Assembly (NCBI RefSeq): GCF_016801865.2 | Contig: NC_068938.1 | Span: 90,296,221-90,360,220 of the forward strand | Reading direction: 5' to 3' | Source: Culex pipiens pallens | Lineage: Eukaryota > Arthropoda > Insecta > Diptera > Culicidae | DNA length: 64,000 nucleotides | Part shown: piece by piece, positions 21,192 to 32,351 of the stretch | How positions within the stretch are numbered: the stretch's first letter is position 1 | Layout of the letters: the number at the start of each line of letters is the position of its first letter | Position numbers and translations under genes: made by a program | The notes under the pieces: model-generated | The model's input: the letters and a program-made list of their open reading frames with translations, nothing else | What the model was told of the DNA's origin: nothing | Database searches by the model: none

Positions 21192-21967
21192 CAAGGGGTT
21201 GGAAACTCTTAGAGCTATAATTATTATGTCAACCAGTATATCAAAATATATGTTAGTATACTTATTATTTCCTTTACATATCGCCAGTATACTTACCAAT
21301 ATACTGAGAGCAGAGCTGAAAATGTCAGGGGTCATGACGCGAAAATCGGTGACTCTGACTAGAATTTTTGAGATCCATTCACTAAACCGCAAAACCGTGA
21401 CATAAACAAACCCGACTCAGTCGTGAGTGCCCTAGCTCACTGAGCAGCTGCAATGCGAGGCAGTAGTCGACCAACGCTCATTCGACGTTGCACACACACA
21501 CATAAAGAAATAAGTTTTTACACAAAAAGTTGGTATTTATGCGTGGAAATGTAATTTTGAATATAAGTAATGGTTGTTTTAAGTGTTTTGCACAGTCTAG
21601 AACCATTCAATTGTTTAAAAATAGTCAAAATAGTGTTTAGAGAGGATTTTACGAGTCAGTCATACGACACGAATTGAGTGAGTGTAGCTCATTTTTTCAC
21701 GTCTCTCATTCTCCAGCAGCCGACCGGCACGAGTCAGGCGGCAGTGGTTGAACGGACACAGTAGGCTTACAGTCACATGCTAGCAGTGAACTAACATTTT
21801 GGTTTGCTTCATGTGTACGCTGGGTTGGAAACATTTTGCAGGCCTGACTGAGAGTATCTTAATATACTAACAGTTTATTGCTTTTCGGTTAGTATACTAA
21901 CAAGTATACTGGAATATCGTTAATATACTCAGTATTTTAAAAAAATATTAGAGTTTCCAGCCCCTTG
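21192..21967. mobile_element. hAT-like non-autonomous element, 8-bp TSD
   Basis: Ends are 18-bp inverted repeats, CAAGGGGTTGGAAACTCT and its inverse with one mismatch. The exact 8-bp TSD GTTGCAAG flanks it (21184-21191, 21968-21975). Subterminal stretches repeat TATACT-type motifs (21230-21310 and 21880-21935). The 776-bp length and lack of a frame make it non-autonomous. Confidence 0.92.
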
Positions 21968-21975
21968 GTTGCAAG

Positions 21976-22030
21976 GCTTTTAGGAGGAAGGCAGCAACCA
22001 CCTTCTGATGGATTAAGTAACGTTTTTTTT
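21976..22030 (-). repeat. Fragment of the CGTTACTTAATC repeat
   Basis: Inverted 5' end of the 13581/48471 family: GGAAGGCAGCAACCACC then GGATTAAGTAACG. It abuts the TSD of the hAT-like element. Confidence 0.75.
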
Positions 22031-22046
22031 AACAACAATAGCTTAT

Positions 22047-22346
22047 AGGTCCCGGCCTTGGTTGTTAGGCCGTTAAGTCATTCCAGGTGTAGGAGTTGTC
22101 TCCATGCCATAAGTACAAACAACACACCAAACCAAGCCTACTCCGGTGGAATCGTTGGCGGCGGTTGGACTCGCAATCCAAAGGTCGTCAGTTCAAATAC
22201 TGGGGTGGAAGGTTCCTTGGAGTAAAAAGAGGTTTGGGTGCTCTCCCCATTCAAGCCATCGGACTCCTAGGTTCGAGCAGAAACTTGCAATAGAGACCAC
22301 AAAAGACCCGGGGGTCGTTAATGTTAATGGTTTGATTTTGATTTGA
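22047..22346 (+). mobile_element. Twin-like SINE, copy 3, 5'-truncated
   Basis: Begins inside the central region (GGTCCCGGCCTTGG) and keeps the second tRNA-like half and the GGGGGTCGTTAATG end. The first tRNA-like head is missing. Confidence 0.85.
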
Positions 22347-22468
22347 GGTTTGAATCAACAAAATTTTTGTTGAATATAATCAACGCCGATTTTGCGTTGA
22401 AACAAAACTTGATTTTCTCGATTCCACAAAAGTCTTTTGTTTTTTTGAAAAAGCTGCTATGACGTTTA

Positions 22469-23486
22469 CTGCCGCTCCAATCTAGTCCGTCCCATATGTA
22501 TTTTTGTCGATTTTGAGATAAACCTAAGAATTGTCTTGTTTTAACATCTACTTTAAGCCTATTTAATAAAAAAGTTATGTTTGTTCTAAAAATTCCAAAA
22601 CAAAAATCACTTTGGTGCTGTCCCATATGCAAAATAAAGGCAAGTCAGTTCCTTGTATGGAAATGTCTCACAAATCAATAGAAAAAAATTGTGTAATTAT
22701 TATTTTTATACAGACTATGTACCTAAGTACTAGCAGAACTTCAAAACACATAAAATTGTCATGTTTACGGTATATTTTGAATTTTGTCGATAATCGAAAA
22801 CCTATCCTGCCTTTTTCCTAATGCTTGGGATAACCACAGTAATAAAAAAAACTACATACCATTGAGCTAATATTCAGTAAAATCAGTACTATTCCTTTTT
22901 GAATGAATATCCATGGTCTGGTTCTGGATTAGGTTCCCCTTCCGTTCAACGATTCTGGGTTACTCAATTCAAGGGTTCAGATGATGATACATGCAATCAA
23001 ATATTAATTTGTTCTGCTACAAAAGGTAAAGAAATAATACAACGTTGCTGGTTACATTTTTGTAGCCAGGAAATTTTCTAAAATCATCTGCCGAGTTAAA
23101 TTAACCTGAAACAATCAAACTTTTAAATCTTTGATAAAAATAACTTGGAAAACTACCTTAACAAACCAACAAATGACAGGGAAATTTCTGTTGTGAATGT
23201 TCAAGCCTACCTTGATAAACAGACAAACTTGCCTTTATTGTTGGATAAATAAAGTCAGGTCAGTCCCAGCACGAAAATTTACCAAATTTACTTTAAAATT
23301 TCAAATTTTTTGAGTCAATTTTAGAATAGGGGTACTTTTTGAACCAATGTTGAAATAGTTGTTGAAAAAGTATGTAAAAATTTGTGATTAGAAACGTAAA
23401 AAAAGGTGAAACATTTCTTGGGCTTCTCACGGCAATATCTCAGCACTCACTTTTTACATATGGGACGGACTAGATTGGAGCGGCAG
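22469..23486. mobile_element. CTGCC-ended element, TSD TTTA
   Basis: About 31-bp perfect inverted ends starting CTGCCGCTCC and reaching GTCCCATATG. TSD TTTA (22465-22468, 23487-23490). 1018 bp, no transposase. Flanking sequence 22350-22460 and 23491-23560 (repeated GTTGATTCAA) suggests it landed in another repeat. Compare 26779 and 43417. Confidence 0.88.
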
Positions 23487-23629
23487 TTTAGCGTTGATTC
23501 AACAAAAATTATGATTTTCAAATCAACATAACGTTTTGTTGATTCAAATATGCCTTATTTTTCTGCGTGAGTGTATTTGGGAAATATTTTTTTTTAATGC
23601 TTGTAAAAGGAATAGCATAACTTAAAAAA

Positions 23630-23785
23630 AGTGAAAATAAACAGAAATTTTCACAAAAAGTTGCTCTACTCGTTGGTGTACTTGGTTTTAGTAAATTTCA
23701 AGGAACACTCCAGATTATCCAGCATCCTTCAAATACGACCGCCTATTAGGCTTAAAATGGGTTTATTTCCCCTAATATGCATAAC
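23630..23785 (-). repeat. Inverted fragment of the 16316 MITE
   Basis: Matches 16316-16470 in reverse: CTACTCGTTGGTGTACTTGG and the end TTTATTTCCCCTA. It ends about 150 bp before the oxidoreductase transcription start, so the promoter may overlap transposon DNA. Confidence 0.75.
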
Positions 23786-23937
23786 TTATTAAACTGGCAG
23801 CACAGTCTCCAACTGTCAGTCCCATCTCTGTTGATGTCTGTGTTCGTTCATTCATATCATTTCGTAAGATTGTGTGAATTAAAATAAACTTGTTTTTGCT
23901 GACGATCAGCACAGCACGAGCGCACTTTCTTTTATCT

Positions 23938-23943
23938 TCAGTC
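23938..23943 (+). promoter_or_regulatory. Probable initiator (TCAGTC) of the RTN4IP1-like gene
   Basis: TCAGTC matches the arthropod initiator consensus with A+1 at 23940, giving a 60-nt leader to the ATG at 24000. No TATA box is placed correctly. Start-site mapping is not available. Confidence 0.5.
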
Positions 23944-23999
23944 ACTCGCACTGTCCGGAAGTTTTTTTTGCTTTGTCGAATCCGCCTGCCGCTGCCAGA

Positions 24000-24270
24000 A
24001 TGTTTCCGAAAAGCTGCGTCGTCTGTGCCACCGGAGTGGCCCGGCAGGTGTGGGGCCGATTCGCGTCCACCGCAACGGGGTCGGTGCCGTCGTGCAGCAG
24101 AAAATTGCGCCCGGTCAGTAAGATGAGTGGCTGGCAGATCCATTCGTACGGCGCCCTGGACGAGATCCAGTACAGCGACAGTCTGAAGATGCCGGTTCTG
24201 AGATCTCCCAACCAGGTGCTAGTCAAAGTGACCGCCTCGTCCGTAAATCCGATAGACGTTGCCATGATTA
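24000..24270 (+). CDS. RTN4IP1: RTN4IP1-like exon 1
   Basis: Ninety codons plus one base; donor GTAAGT from 24271. The ATG at 24000 is the first in frame after the initiator and gives a mitochondrial presequence. A second in-frame ATG at 24123 (residue 42, MSGWQIHSYG) would give a protein lacking it. Confidence 0.93.
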
Positions 24271-27200
24271 GTAAGTGTTTCTTGAATTTTGTTGGTTTGG
24301 TTATCGATCCATTTCAGCTGTTATTTGCACTTGTAGAGATGCACTTCATACCACACTGCAATTGCGTGATGCAGGTTTATTAAATATTTCAATGTAGGGA
24401 TGCTCACAATTTATACAATTAATAGAAATTGGAAAATGGGTTTCAGAGCGACTCTAAATTACGATATTATAACATTCGTTTTTATTCCAGAGGGCTACGG
24501 AGCGACCGTGTTAAACGCCATGCGTTGCAAGGATGGAATCGAGTTTCCGCTAACGTTGGGGCGGGATTTTTGCGGCGAAATAGTACAGAAAGGGCTAGGC
24601 CTATCGAGCAGGGATTTGGACATAGGTGACGAGGTGTGGGGCGTGGTTCCACTGCAGAACCAAGGAAGTCACGCCGAGTACGTCGTGGTAGATCGATACT
24701 GCGTAAGAATGTGTCCCGTTCGTTGAAATGTTTCACCTCGTTTCAACCTGTTTTATTTTAGGTCTCGAAAAAGCCAGATAATCTCAGCAAAATTGACGCC
24801 AGTGCGGTTCTGTACGCGGGTCTGACGGCGTGGTCGGCACTGTACTTGACGGGGCACCTCGGTAATCTGATGGGTGCCATTTCACCGGTTGGTGGAGGCC
24901 GCGGCAAGAAAGTGCTCGTGCTGGGAGCGACCGGTGGCGTCGGCACGCTGGCCGTGCAGATGCTCGTAGCCGAGGGCGTAGAAGTGTACGCCACATGCTC
25001 GACGGATGCCGTCGAGATGGTTCAGCACTTGGGCGTTGATTATGTGCTCGATTACAACGATCCGGCGCACGTGCAGCAGCTGGCGAGTGTCGGAAGGTTA
25101 GTGAAAAGTATTCAATTCTTATTTAGGGACGACATTCCATCGCGAACGACGACTGTTGGTATCGAAATAACCAACGAAGGGAAAATCAATCATCGATACT
25201 CAAACTCGCAATATCTCTATTCCATTAGTAGTCAAGCACCACAAGAACTATTTTTGTAACAAAAACAAAGAGCCTTGTCTTAATGGTTCTATTTCTAACG
25301 CGTCCAAGACCTGGGGGCAGAAGTAGATGTCAAAAATAAAAGTAAGGCAATCCACTTTAACGACCCCCTGGGTCTTTTGTGGGCTCTGTTGCAAGTTAGG
25401 GTAGAGTAGTCTAGGGTGGGTACGTTTTTCAAAAAGTTCTCGGATCAAGTTTTAGTATGGTTCCCCTTGTAGGGCATGCCCATAGGGACTTTCATGCCAA
25501 ATATCAGCGCATTTGGTTGTAAACTGGCTGCGCGCATCAGGGTTAAAGTTTACATGGGAATTAATATGGGAAATTGGAACTTTTTGTTCAAACGCTCCTA
25601 CAGGTCTGGGAAAATCACGCGCCAACTTCTGGTATGGTCAGGCCTATGGGGAATGGAGCATATGGATTCGTTGTCCCTAGACCTGGCGCATCGGCAAACA
25701 ATCCGATGTCTCCGGAAACAACGGTTTTCCCTCAAAAAGCATCAAATTTTCCTTAGCATGCTATGAAAGCTTGATGAACACCGAGACGCCATACGTCAGG
25801 CAGCTGATGCTTTTTGAGGGAAAACACGTTTGCCATAATAGTGGCTTTGGTTATGGACGCTCCCTTGAAAAGTAATTCATAAATGTTTGATTATGGGGTG
25901 TAAAAGTAAATTATGGACAAAAAATACTTTTTCGGTCGTAGGCTGCCATTTACACCAAAACTAATATTTCTTCAAATTTCTTTCGATGTTCCATAGGGAT
26001 TGAGTTGGGCTACAATGTCCTTTCATTAGATTTGGCCAAAATTTTGAATATACTCAGAATCCAGGGCTGTCTCATTGTTCCCCACTCATTTCAGCCCATG
26101 GGAAACAATTAGACACTTTGATTTTTCTTCATTAAACTTTTCAAAAACGATTCGGCGAGTGTCCACGATCCATAAAAAAATTTCCCAAAAAAGTGTCCAC
26201 GTGGTTTATCTATGGTTCCAAACTGGTGTTTCATGGATGTTTGGAATACAACAAATATGACCAATATGGGTGTCAAACCACATAATTTTCGAAACTGGAC
26301 ATGAAAATTGTAATTTCAGCAAATTTGGACACATCATAGAGTTAAAAATTTCAAACACTCAAAGTCATTCAAATTTAAGGTTGAAAAACTTGTAGTTTAT
26401 CTTTGGTGCTGGCACTTTTCTGGTACCGAACAAGCACAACTGCAAACAAACATAGCCAACCCAATAAATACGATAATTAATAATTTTGCGTTACGAAACA
26501 AAAGAACACTATCGGGATCAAAGATCTAAAGCCTGATCCGGTGGACGTACTGAGTCCAAATTGAAAAAGATTTTTTTTTTCAAAAATGATCACTTTCGAA
26601 ACACTTTACCCATTAATGCTTTTACTTTCAACATTACTGGCATATCTGAAATCTGAACTGATGTCTGTGCGTGTGTGGGGATGTTGATAATAAATAAAAT
26701 ATGCACTTGATTTTTTTGGCTTTGGATGATCGAATTGTGTCCAGATGTAGACCACTCGACCCGGTTTCAGGTCCTACACTGCCGTTCTACGCATAATTGT
26801 CCCATGTTCAAAAAAGGGCAACAGAGAAAAACGCGATTGAAATTTTTCGATCGATTTCTGTGTTTCTACGCATAATTGTCCCGTGGGTTGCTATTCGCCC
26901 TATATGTCCCTAATCACCCCGGGTCACATTTTATCACCCTTATTTGTAATCCTCTTACAGCTAAACAGGTAAACAAGATGAAATGCTTCTTAAAATTCAT
27001 GATTTAGTGATAGAAAATACTTGGTGGGACAATTATGCGTAGAAGTTCAACGATGGGACAAACAGACTTGGTGTTGTTTTCAATGATTTTCTGAACAAAG
27101 TACTAGATTTTATGTGTTTTTCTGAAAGTATACTTAAAATTAAGCTTAAAAATGATAATAAGTCAGAATCGTCAAAAAATGACATGGGACAATTATGCGT

Positions 27201-28851
27201 AGAACGGCAGTACACAGCTTGGTATTGAAAAATGAAAAATTTAATTGTGTCGTTTAAAAGTTATAAAGGTGTAGGTTCTGATCCGGGGCCGGGTCTGATC
27301 GCCACGAAAAAGCCGTGTTGAGGTTTGCCATTTTCTTCAAAGGCGGTGTATGTAGGTATTAGGACCTGGCGCTTTCACTTTGAAGTTTGAATAAGATTTA
27401 ACCTCGATTTAACCTGTGAAATCGATGGGTTTTGATTTTTGCCAGTTTTGAACTTTTATACGATTTTTGAATTTGCCAAAAACCTCATAGGCTTCCAGGA
27501 AACAACTTTGCCAAGACATTGCACCTTTGTCTTCACTCTCTTTTGGTAGCACTTTCTGCTACAGCAGTAAAGGTTTAGGTGGCGTCGCGACGATCATGCA
27601 ACGAGGCAAGCTGATGGTTGCCAGATGTTCTTGATTTTTTTATTCGTAAACTTTTTTTATTAGGTCTTCCTCTGCTATGAATGACAGGAAGGCACCAACC
27701 ACCTAATGGTGGATTAAGTAACGCTTTCTTTGAAAGTTAAAAAACTTACATCGACGCAGTTGAACCAAATCACTATTCTCAAACCCTAACTATTTCGAAG
27801 GTTTTTTTTTTATCTTTTTTCTTCAGTAGATTTACTCGATTCTTCAAACACCCACAAACTCTGTTCCCAACTTTGAATTAATCAGCTGTTGAAAGGTAGT
27901 TCACATCTCAGCTTAACATTCCAACGCCCAAGCCTCCCAAAAAAGGTGGAACGGTAACTTCAACTCGCTGGTTCTCGGGCCTAAATCAACCAATCAAGAT
28001 GATTCGCCTTTCCAGTGATTTGTTCGGATGTCTAGATGATTCTAGAACTTTGCAGAACTTAATTTGATCAAATCTGTAATTTTTGCGATCAAAAACATCG
28101 TTCCAACTTTTTTTTGCGTGTTAAAAAAAAATGCCAAAAATTCCGCGGAGGCAGTATTTATAAAAAAGGTGGAACGATGTTTTCGGTCGCAGAAATTACA
28201 GATTTGTTCAAATTAAGTTCTGCAAAGTTCTTGAATCATCTAGACATCCTAACAAATCACTGGAAAGAAGAATCATCATTATTGGTTGATTTAGGCCCGA
28301 GAACCAGCGAGTTGAAGTTACCGTTCCACCTTTTTTGGGAGGCTTGGGCGTCCGTGTAAGTTGGGCATGCGTTGGGCGTTCCAGTGTTAAGATAGTAACA
28401 TTACATAAGTAATGCTTAAACAACGAAACGAAATGAAATGAAAAACTATTCTTCAACCACCTCCACTGTTTTCAGATTCGACATCATTCTGGACTGCGCC
28501 GGAAAGGGCACCGACTACGCTGGGGCCGTTCCGTGGCGCTTTGAGCAGTACATCACGCTGAATTCACCCGTGCTGAAGAACATCGACGAGAGTGGATTCG
28601 CCACCGGAATGTACCAGAATGCGGTCAGCTTGGTGCGCAATAACGTCGCCTCCGTGAGCGGCCAGAACGGACTAGTCAAGTGGGGTTACTTTGTGCCAGC
28701 GCCGCAGGGTATCGCCTATCTGCAGAAGCTAGTCGAAAAGGGAAAGCTGCTCCCGATTGTGGAAAAGGTTTTCCCGTTCGAGCAAATGCTCGAAGCGTAC
28801 TCCCGCGTTGACGCGAAGCACCTTCGGGGCAAAATTGTGATAGATTATTAG
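24000..28851 (+). CDS. RTN4IP1: RTN4IP1-like mitochondrial NAD(P)H oxidoreductase, complete
   Basis: Four GT-AG exons (271+212+335+376 bp) encode 397 aa, close to the 396 aa of human RTN4IP1/OPA10. It is a zinc-free member of the quinone-oxidoreductase branch of the medium-chain dehydrogenase family, located in mitochondria and linked in animals to coenzyme Q supply and respiratory function. Residues 1 to about 35 (MFPKSCVVCATGVARQVWGR...) have few acids and several Arg and Ser, like a presequence. The GroES-like catalytic domain follows (SSVNPIDVAM, GYGATVLN, LTLGRDFCGE, GDEVWG); the Rossmann motif GATGGVG is at about 216-222; RFDIILDCAGKG crosses the exon 3-4 junction; the end is GKIVIDY. 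Intron 3 (3379 bp) is full of transposons. Identification rests on recognised family sequence. Confidence 0.95.
24491..24702 (+). CDS. RTN4IP1: RTN4IP1-like exon 2
   Basis: Acceptor TTATTCCAG, donor GTAAGA. Encodes residues 91-161 including GYGATVLNAMR, FPLTLGRDFCGE and GDEVWGVVP. The His/Cys zinc ligands of classical alcohol dehydrogenases are absent, as in the family. Confidence 0.95.
24762..25096 (+). CDS. RTN4IP1: RTN4IP1-like exon 3
   Basis: Acceptor TTTTATTTTAG after a 59-bp intron; donor GTTAGT (weaker). Encodes residues 162-272 plus two bases, with LYAGLTAWSAL, the cofactor motif VLGATGGVGT and DYVLDYNDP. Reading through the donor stays open for about 50 codons into the intron, so intron retention would add a non-conserved tail. 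Confidence 0.95.
25349..25398 (-). repeat. Twin-like SINE, 3' fragment
   Basis: Reverse complement of the SINE end: TAACGACCCCCTGGGTCTTT and TTGCAAGTTA. It lies in intron 3 of the oxidoreductase gene. Confidence 0.75.
25399..26778. other. Intron 3, unassigned part
   Basis: AT-rich intron DNA. It contains pieces repeated in inverse near 25720-25830 (TTTTTGAGGGAAAAC and GTTTTCCCTCAAAAA), suggesting an old foldback element. No gene is seen. Confidence 0.4.
26779..27210. mobile_element. CTGCC-ended MITE, TSD TACA
   Basis: Inverted ends CTGCCGTTCTACGC reaching TTGTCCCATG; TSD TACA (26775-26778, 27211-27214). The motif ACGCATAATTGTCCC recurs internally at about 26867 and inverted at 27028. A decayed copy lies in pieces at 29840-30050 and about 30985-32420. 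Confidence 0.88.
27661..27726 (-). repeat. Fragment of the CGTTACTTAATC repeat
   Basis: CTTCCTCTGCTATGAATGAC, then GGAAGGCACCAACCACC and GGATTAAGTAACG: the inverted 5' end of the 13581/48471 family. Confidence 0.7.
27913..28390. mobile_element. Foldback MITE, TTAA ends, copy 2 (intact)
   Basis: A 478-bp hairpin, TTAA at both ends, same family as 1871-3058 but without the nested hAT-like MITE. It ends only 85 bp before exon 4 of the oxidoreductase gene, so its arms are transcribed and could fold near the acceptor. Confidence 0.9.
28476..28851 (+). CDS. RTN4IP1: RTN4IP1-like exon 4 and stop
   Basis: Acceptor TGTTTTCAG. Encodes RFDIILDCAGKGTDYAG through VEKVFPFEQMLEAYSRVD to GKIVIDY, stop TAG at 28849-28851. 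It holds the substrate-side and C-terminal helices. Confidence 0.95.
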
Positions 28852-28874
28852 ATTGTATTTATTTGGATGGCGAG

Positions 28875-28880
28875 AATAAA
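28875..28880 (+). terminator. Poly(A) signal AATAAA of the RTN4IP1-like gene
   Basis: AATAAA begins 24 nt after the stop codon, giving a very short 3' UTR. GT-rich sequence follows at about 28947-28955. Confidence 0.75.
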
Positions 28881-29839
28881 GAAAACGACTGTCGAAGACG
28901 TTAAACTTTGGTGCTAAGCGTTCGTTATGCGAGTCTTTTTTTTTCATTGTTGTAAATAGATATCCACCGTGAATTCAACGCAGATAACGATATCAATAAT
29001 TTGCCCAATAAAGGTCGCCGTAGATAGCGAAATTGATTATCACCTGTAATTCAAGCCACTATCACTGACAACAGCTCTGATTGGCTTTCGAATCGCCTGT
29101 TACTGACCATCCCACCTATCAACACTGAAGTGTGGCATGACTTTGGTTGAGTTGGAAGATTGCAGCTCACGCCAGCTGGTCATCGTTTTGCGAGAGCGGT
29201 TCTGTTGCTAAACAAACAATAATAAAATCAGCCTGCACATTTATTGGGGAAATGGGCGCCGTGATAACACCGATAAGGTCGCGTGGCTCTCTTTTGCATT
29301 GGTTTGAGCTGTACAGGTACGAGTGAATGATGGTCACTCATCAACGGAAATTCATTCTTCAATCACGATGATGCCACGCGTACTGTAGTGGAAATGGCAA
29401 AAAAGGAAAAGTGATAAGCTCGGCAGATTGTCGTTCTACATGCGATACAGTTATATTTTGGCTAGGTGCGATAAGAACTGGCTTGGCCTCAACCGCCGCA
29501 GGATGCAGAGAATCGAGAATCAGCTGATCTGAGCACACCACATGCGCATGAAAATGAACAACTCGTTACAATTTGAATCTTTTCCAAATATTGAGGATTT
29601 CTTTGGAGGCCCCCACCCTACTACTCAAGCTACTACTATTTAATTAGCTCAAAAAAAAAATGATGCAAGGAAACGGTATGATTACGTGTGCAGTTTTTTT
29701 CAAAAACATTTTGTCTGACCTCTCTACATTCACGTAATTCGACTTTTACTGACACCAACCCGGCTTAAAATCGTGAGTAAATTAGACTTATGTATTACCT
29801 ATCATTAGGCAATTTACTAAATTTACTAGAACTTCCGTT
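28881..29839. other. Region downstream of the oxidoreductase gene
   Basis: No gene recognised. 29040-29560 is less AT-rich than its surroundings but shows no exon or repeat signature I can name. Confidence 0.4.
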
Positions 29840-30049
29840 GTCCTATGTTCAATAAAGGGCAACTAAGAAAAACGTCACCGATTTCTGGGTTTCTACGCAT
29901 AATTGTCCCGGGGTCCCTATTCACCCTATATGTCCCTGATCACCCCAGTTAGCATTTTAGCACCTTTATTTGTTATCCTCTTGCTTTACAACAGATAAAC
30001 AAGACGCAATGCTTCGTGAAAGTAATGATTAGTAGTAAAAATTCAACGA
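29840..30049. repeat. Left part of a decayed CTGCC-family MITE
   Basis: Aligns with 26805-27050 (CTACGCATAATTGTCCC, CCCTATATGTCCCT, TAAACAAGA). It is cut at TTCAACG by the following insertions and resumes at about 30987 (GGGACAAACAGACT). Confidence 0.8.
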
Positions 30050-30130
30050 GCATGAGCATGGCTGACTGCACAAATTACCAGATGTCGTGCCTTCTGATCA
30101 ACGATAATATAGGAAGGGCTTTTAAAATCA
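30047..30130 (-). repeat. GAGTGC-family retroelement, tail fragment
   Basis: Carries the tail GAGCATGAGCATGGCTGACTG and one hairpin motif (CCTTCTGATCAACGATAATA then TAGGAAGGGC), minus-strand orientation, with the rest deleted. Confidence 0.75.
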
Positions 30131-30262
30131 CAAAACAATTAATGCAATTTAAATTAAAGCACAAAAAACTACAATCACTGAAAATGACGTTCGAAACACG
30201 AATAATCCTGCAAGGCAAGCGTGCTGCCCCTCCATTCATAATCGACTGAGTCAGGCAAAATA

Positions 30263-30929
30263 ATTGCTCAAAATACCATTATAATGAAAAAAATATGCAA
30301 TCTGAGATTCAATCCGAGACCTCATTCACTGATGTAGTTTTCGAGATACAGCCCTTTTAAGATGTTACATCCGATTTTCAATAAGAAAACCAAAACAATC
30401 TATAAAATTTTGCATTTAAAAAATATGCAATTCGAGATAATGATGTTTTTGCTTCATATGACTGTCAAGTATCTCTGGGCCAAGTTTCAGAAGATTTGCT
30501 GATGTAGTTCTCAAGATACAGCCATTTTAAAATGTTATTTCCGACTTTTTCAAAGAAAAACTATAAAATCAATAAAATTTCAGCACTTTAAAGAATATGC
30601 ATTTCGAGATAATGATGAATTTTGCTTCATATGACTGTCAATAACATAACGGAAATAACATTTTAAAATTGCTGTATCTTGAGAACTACAGCAGCAAACC
30701 TTTTGAAACTTGGCCCAGAGATACTTGACAGTCATATGAAGCAAAACACATCATTATCTCGAATTGCATATTTTTTGAAATGCTAAAATCGTATAGATTG
30801 TGTTGGTTTTCTTATTGAAAATCGAGTGTAACATCTTAAAAGGGCTGTATCTCGAAAACTACATCAGCGAATGTTTTTCATTTTTGCACAGAGGTGCCAT
30901 ATTTTTTCATTATAAGGGTATTTTGAGCA
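30263..30929. repeat. Palindromic foldback repeat, 667 bp
   Basis: Left arm 30263-30545 and right arm about 30648-30929 are inverted copies, starting TTGCTCAAAATACC and ending with its inverse. The flanks at 30140-30235 and 30930-30990 are related to each other (CACTGAAAAA.. TGACG.. GAATAAT), a direct repeat of about 70 bp around the palindrome. Confidence 0.75.
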
Positions 30930-31074
30930 CCGTGCAATTAATACTAATCACTGAAAAAAATGACGCTCGGAACAAGAATAATTCTGCAAGCAAGCGCGGG
31001 ACAAACAGACTCGGTGTTGATTTTAAAGAGATTTCCAAGAAAGTACTAATTTCAATATGTTTTTTTTTCTGAAA

Positions 31075-32323
31075 TTCGCAATTCGCAATTCGCAATTTTC
31101 AGTGTAAGAACGGGCCTTGACCGATCTTATGCACTAGGTTCCCGACGAACACGCACTGCCCTTACACCTACATCTCACCCTTGCTCTGAGTCAGTACGAG
31201 CAGCACGCTAGAACACGCTTTGAGTGTTCGTGCCAGGCATGCACACCTTCTTTTCCGGTTACGCATTTTAACTCGGCCGGGGGTGGTACATTACGTAGGG
31301 TTTGATGTAAGTATAAGCGCCTAACCATTCATTGTGTGCCTATCAACTTTCTTAAAGCAAAAACTGTTTTATTTTTAGTTTGAAATCAAAAACTAATTGT
31401 TATTTTACTGTGTATTGTTTTCTCCTGAAATCTTTCCTAGTGTTGAGTCGTGTTTATCTGTTGCTATTTCTTTTGTCGCGGTGTTTTGTTACAATATTTT
31501 GGTCCTAAGCATTTTAGAAAAGTTTATCAAAAATACAATAGTAATATTTGTGTTAATCCTTTAATCATTCCATAAATTGAGTAAGGGCTCGAACCTCACT
31601 TGCTTAAGAAAAAGGTGAAGTTTCAAAACAATGGACAGTGAAAGAAATATACTATGTAAAGAATCAATAGTAAAAGAAAGATAGTAGAAATTAGAAATTA
31701 TTCAAATAGATAAATAAAGAAAATGCACATGATAAACAAAATTGACATCGCTGCCAAATTAAGGGAAAGCAGACAGTTTGTTACAGCAGCATCAATTGGT
31801 AAAATAGAGTGGAAAAGTGTTGAGAAATAAGAGAATCAAATAAGTAAAATCGAAATCAAATAGAGGATAGTAAACAGAAGTCGTTCAAGAAAATCAGTGA
31901 AACAAAATAAACAGAAGATAGCTATTAGTTTAAATGGAAAGAAGAGAAACCCCGTTCTGCGATGCTCAGGTACATCCACAGCAGTTGACTCAACATACTG
32001 CGAATCCAAACAATACCGTCTACAATCACAAATTACTTCCCTTTCCCACATTGACGCGCCCCTTTCTTCTAGCCGTCTCTACTCTGACCCTCGCTGGTCA
32101 AAGGTTTACGAGTCGTTTCCACAGGCCACCAGCTAGGTTACACCTTGTCATCATGATGACTAAACCAAGCCAACGTGGAGGTAAGAAAATAGGACACTTG
32201 CAAGGAACCAGAGCCATGCTGTTTTGTCCAGCACTACGGATGTAGTTGGGCTCCTTCCAGGATGTTCCTCGCCTGGATGTGTCAACCGACGAATATCATC
32301 AGTATCATGCACCCTTGGCCTGC
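31075..32323 (-). mobile_element. Non-coding target-primed retroelement, copy B (intact)
   Basis: Homologous to 6406-9333 along its length, 1249 bp. Flanked by a 27/28-bp TSD (31048-31074, 32324-32351): AATTTCAATATG, a T run of 9 or 10, CTGAAA. The target is inside the decayed CTGCC-family MITE, whose sister at about 27100-27125 shows the uninterrupted site. Tail of TTGCGAA units on the minus strand. A reading frame of copy A is broken here. Confidence 0.88.
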
Positions 32324-32351
32324 AATTTCAATATGTTTTTTTTTTCTGAAA

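Noticed and set aside
28114..28359. 81-codon protein in oxidoreductase intron 3
   Set aside because: Falls wholly inside the TTAA foldback MITE.
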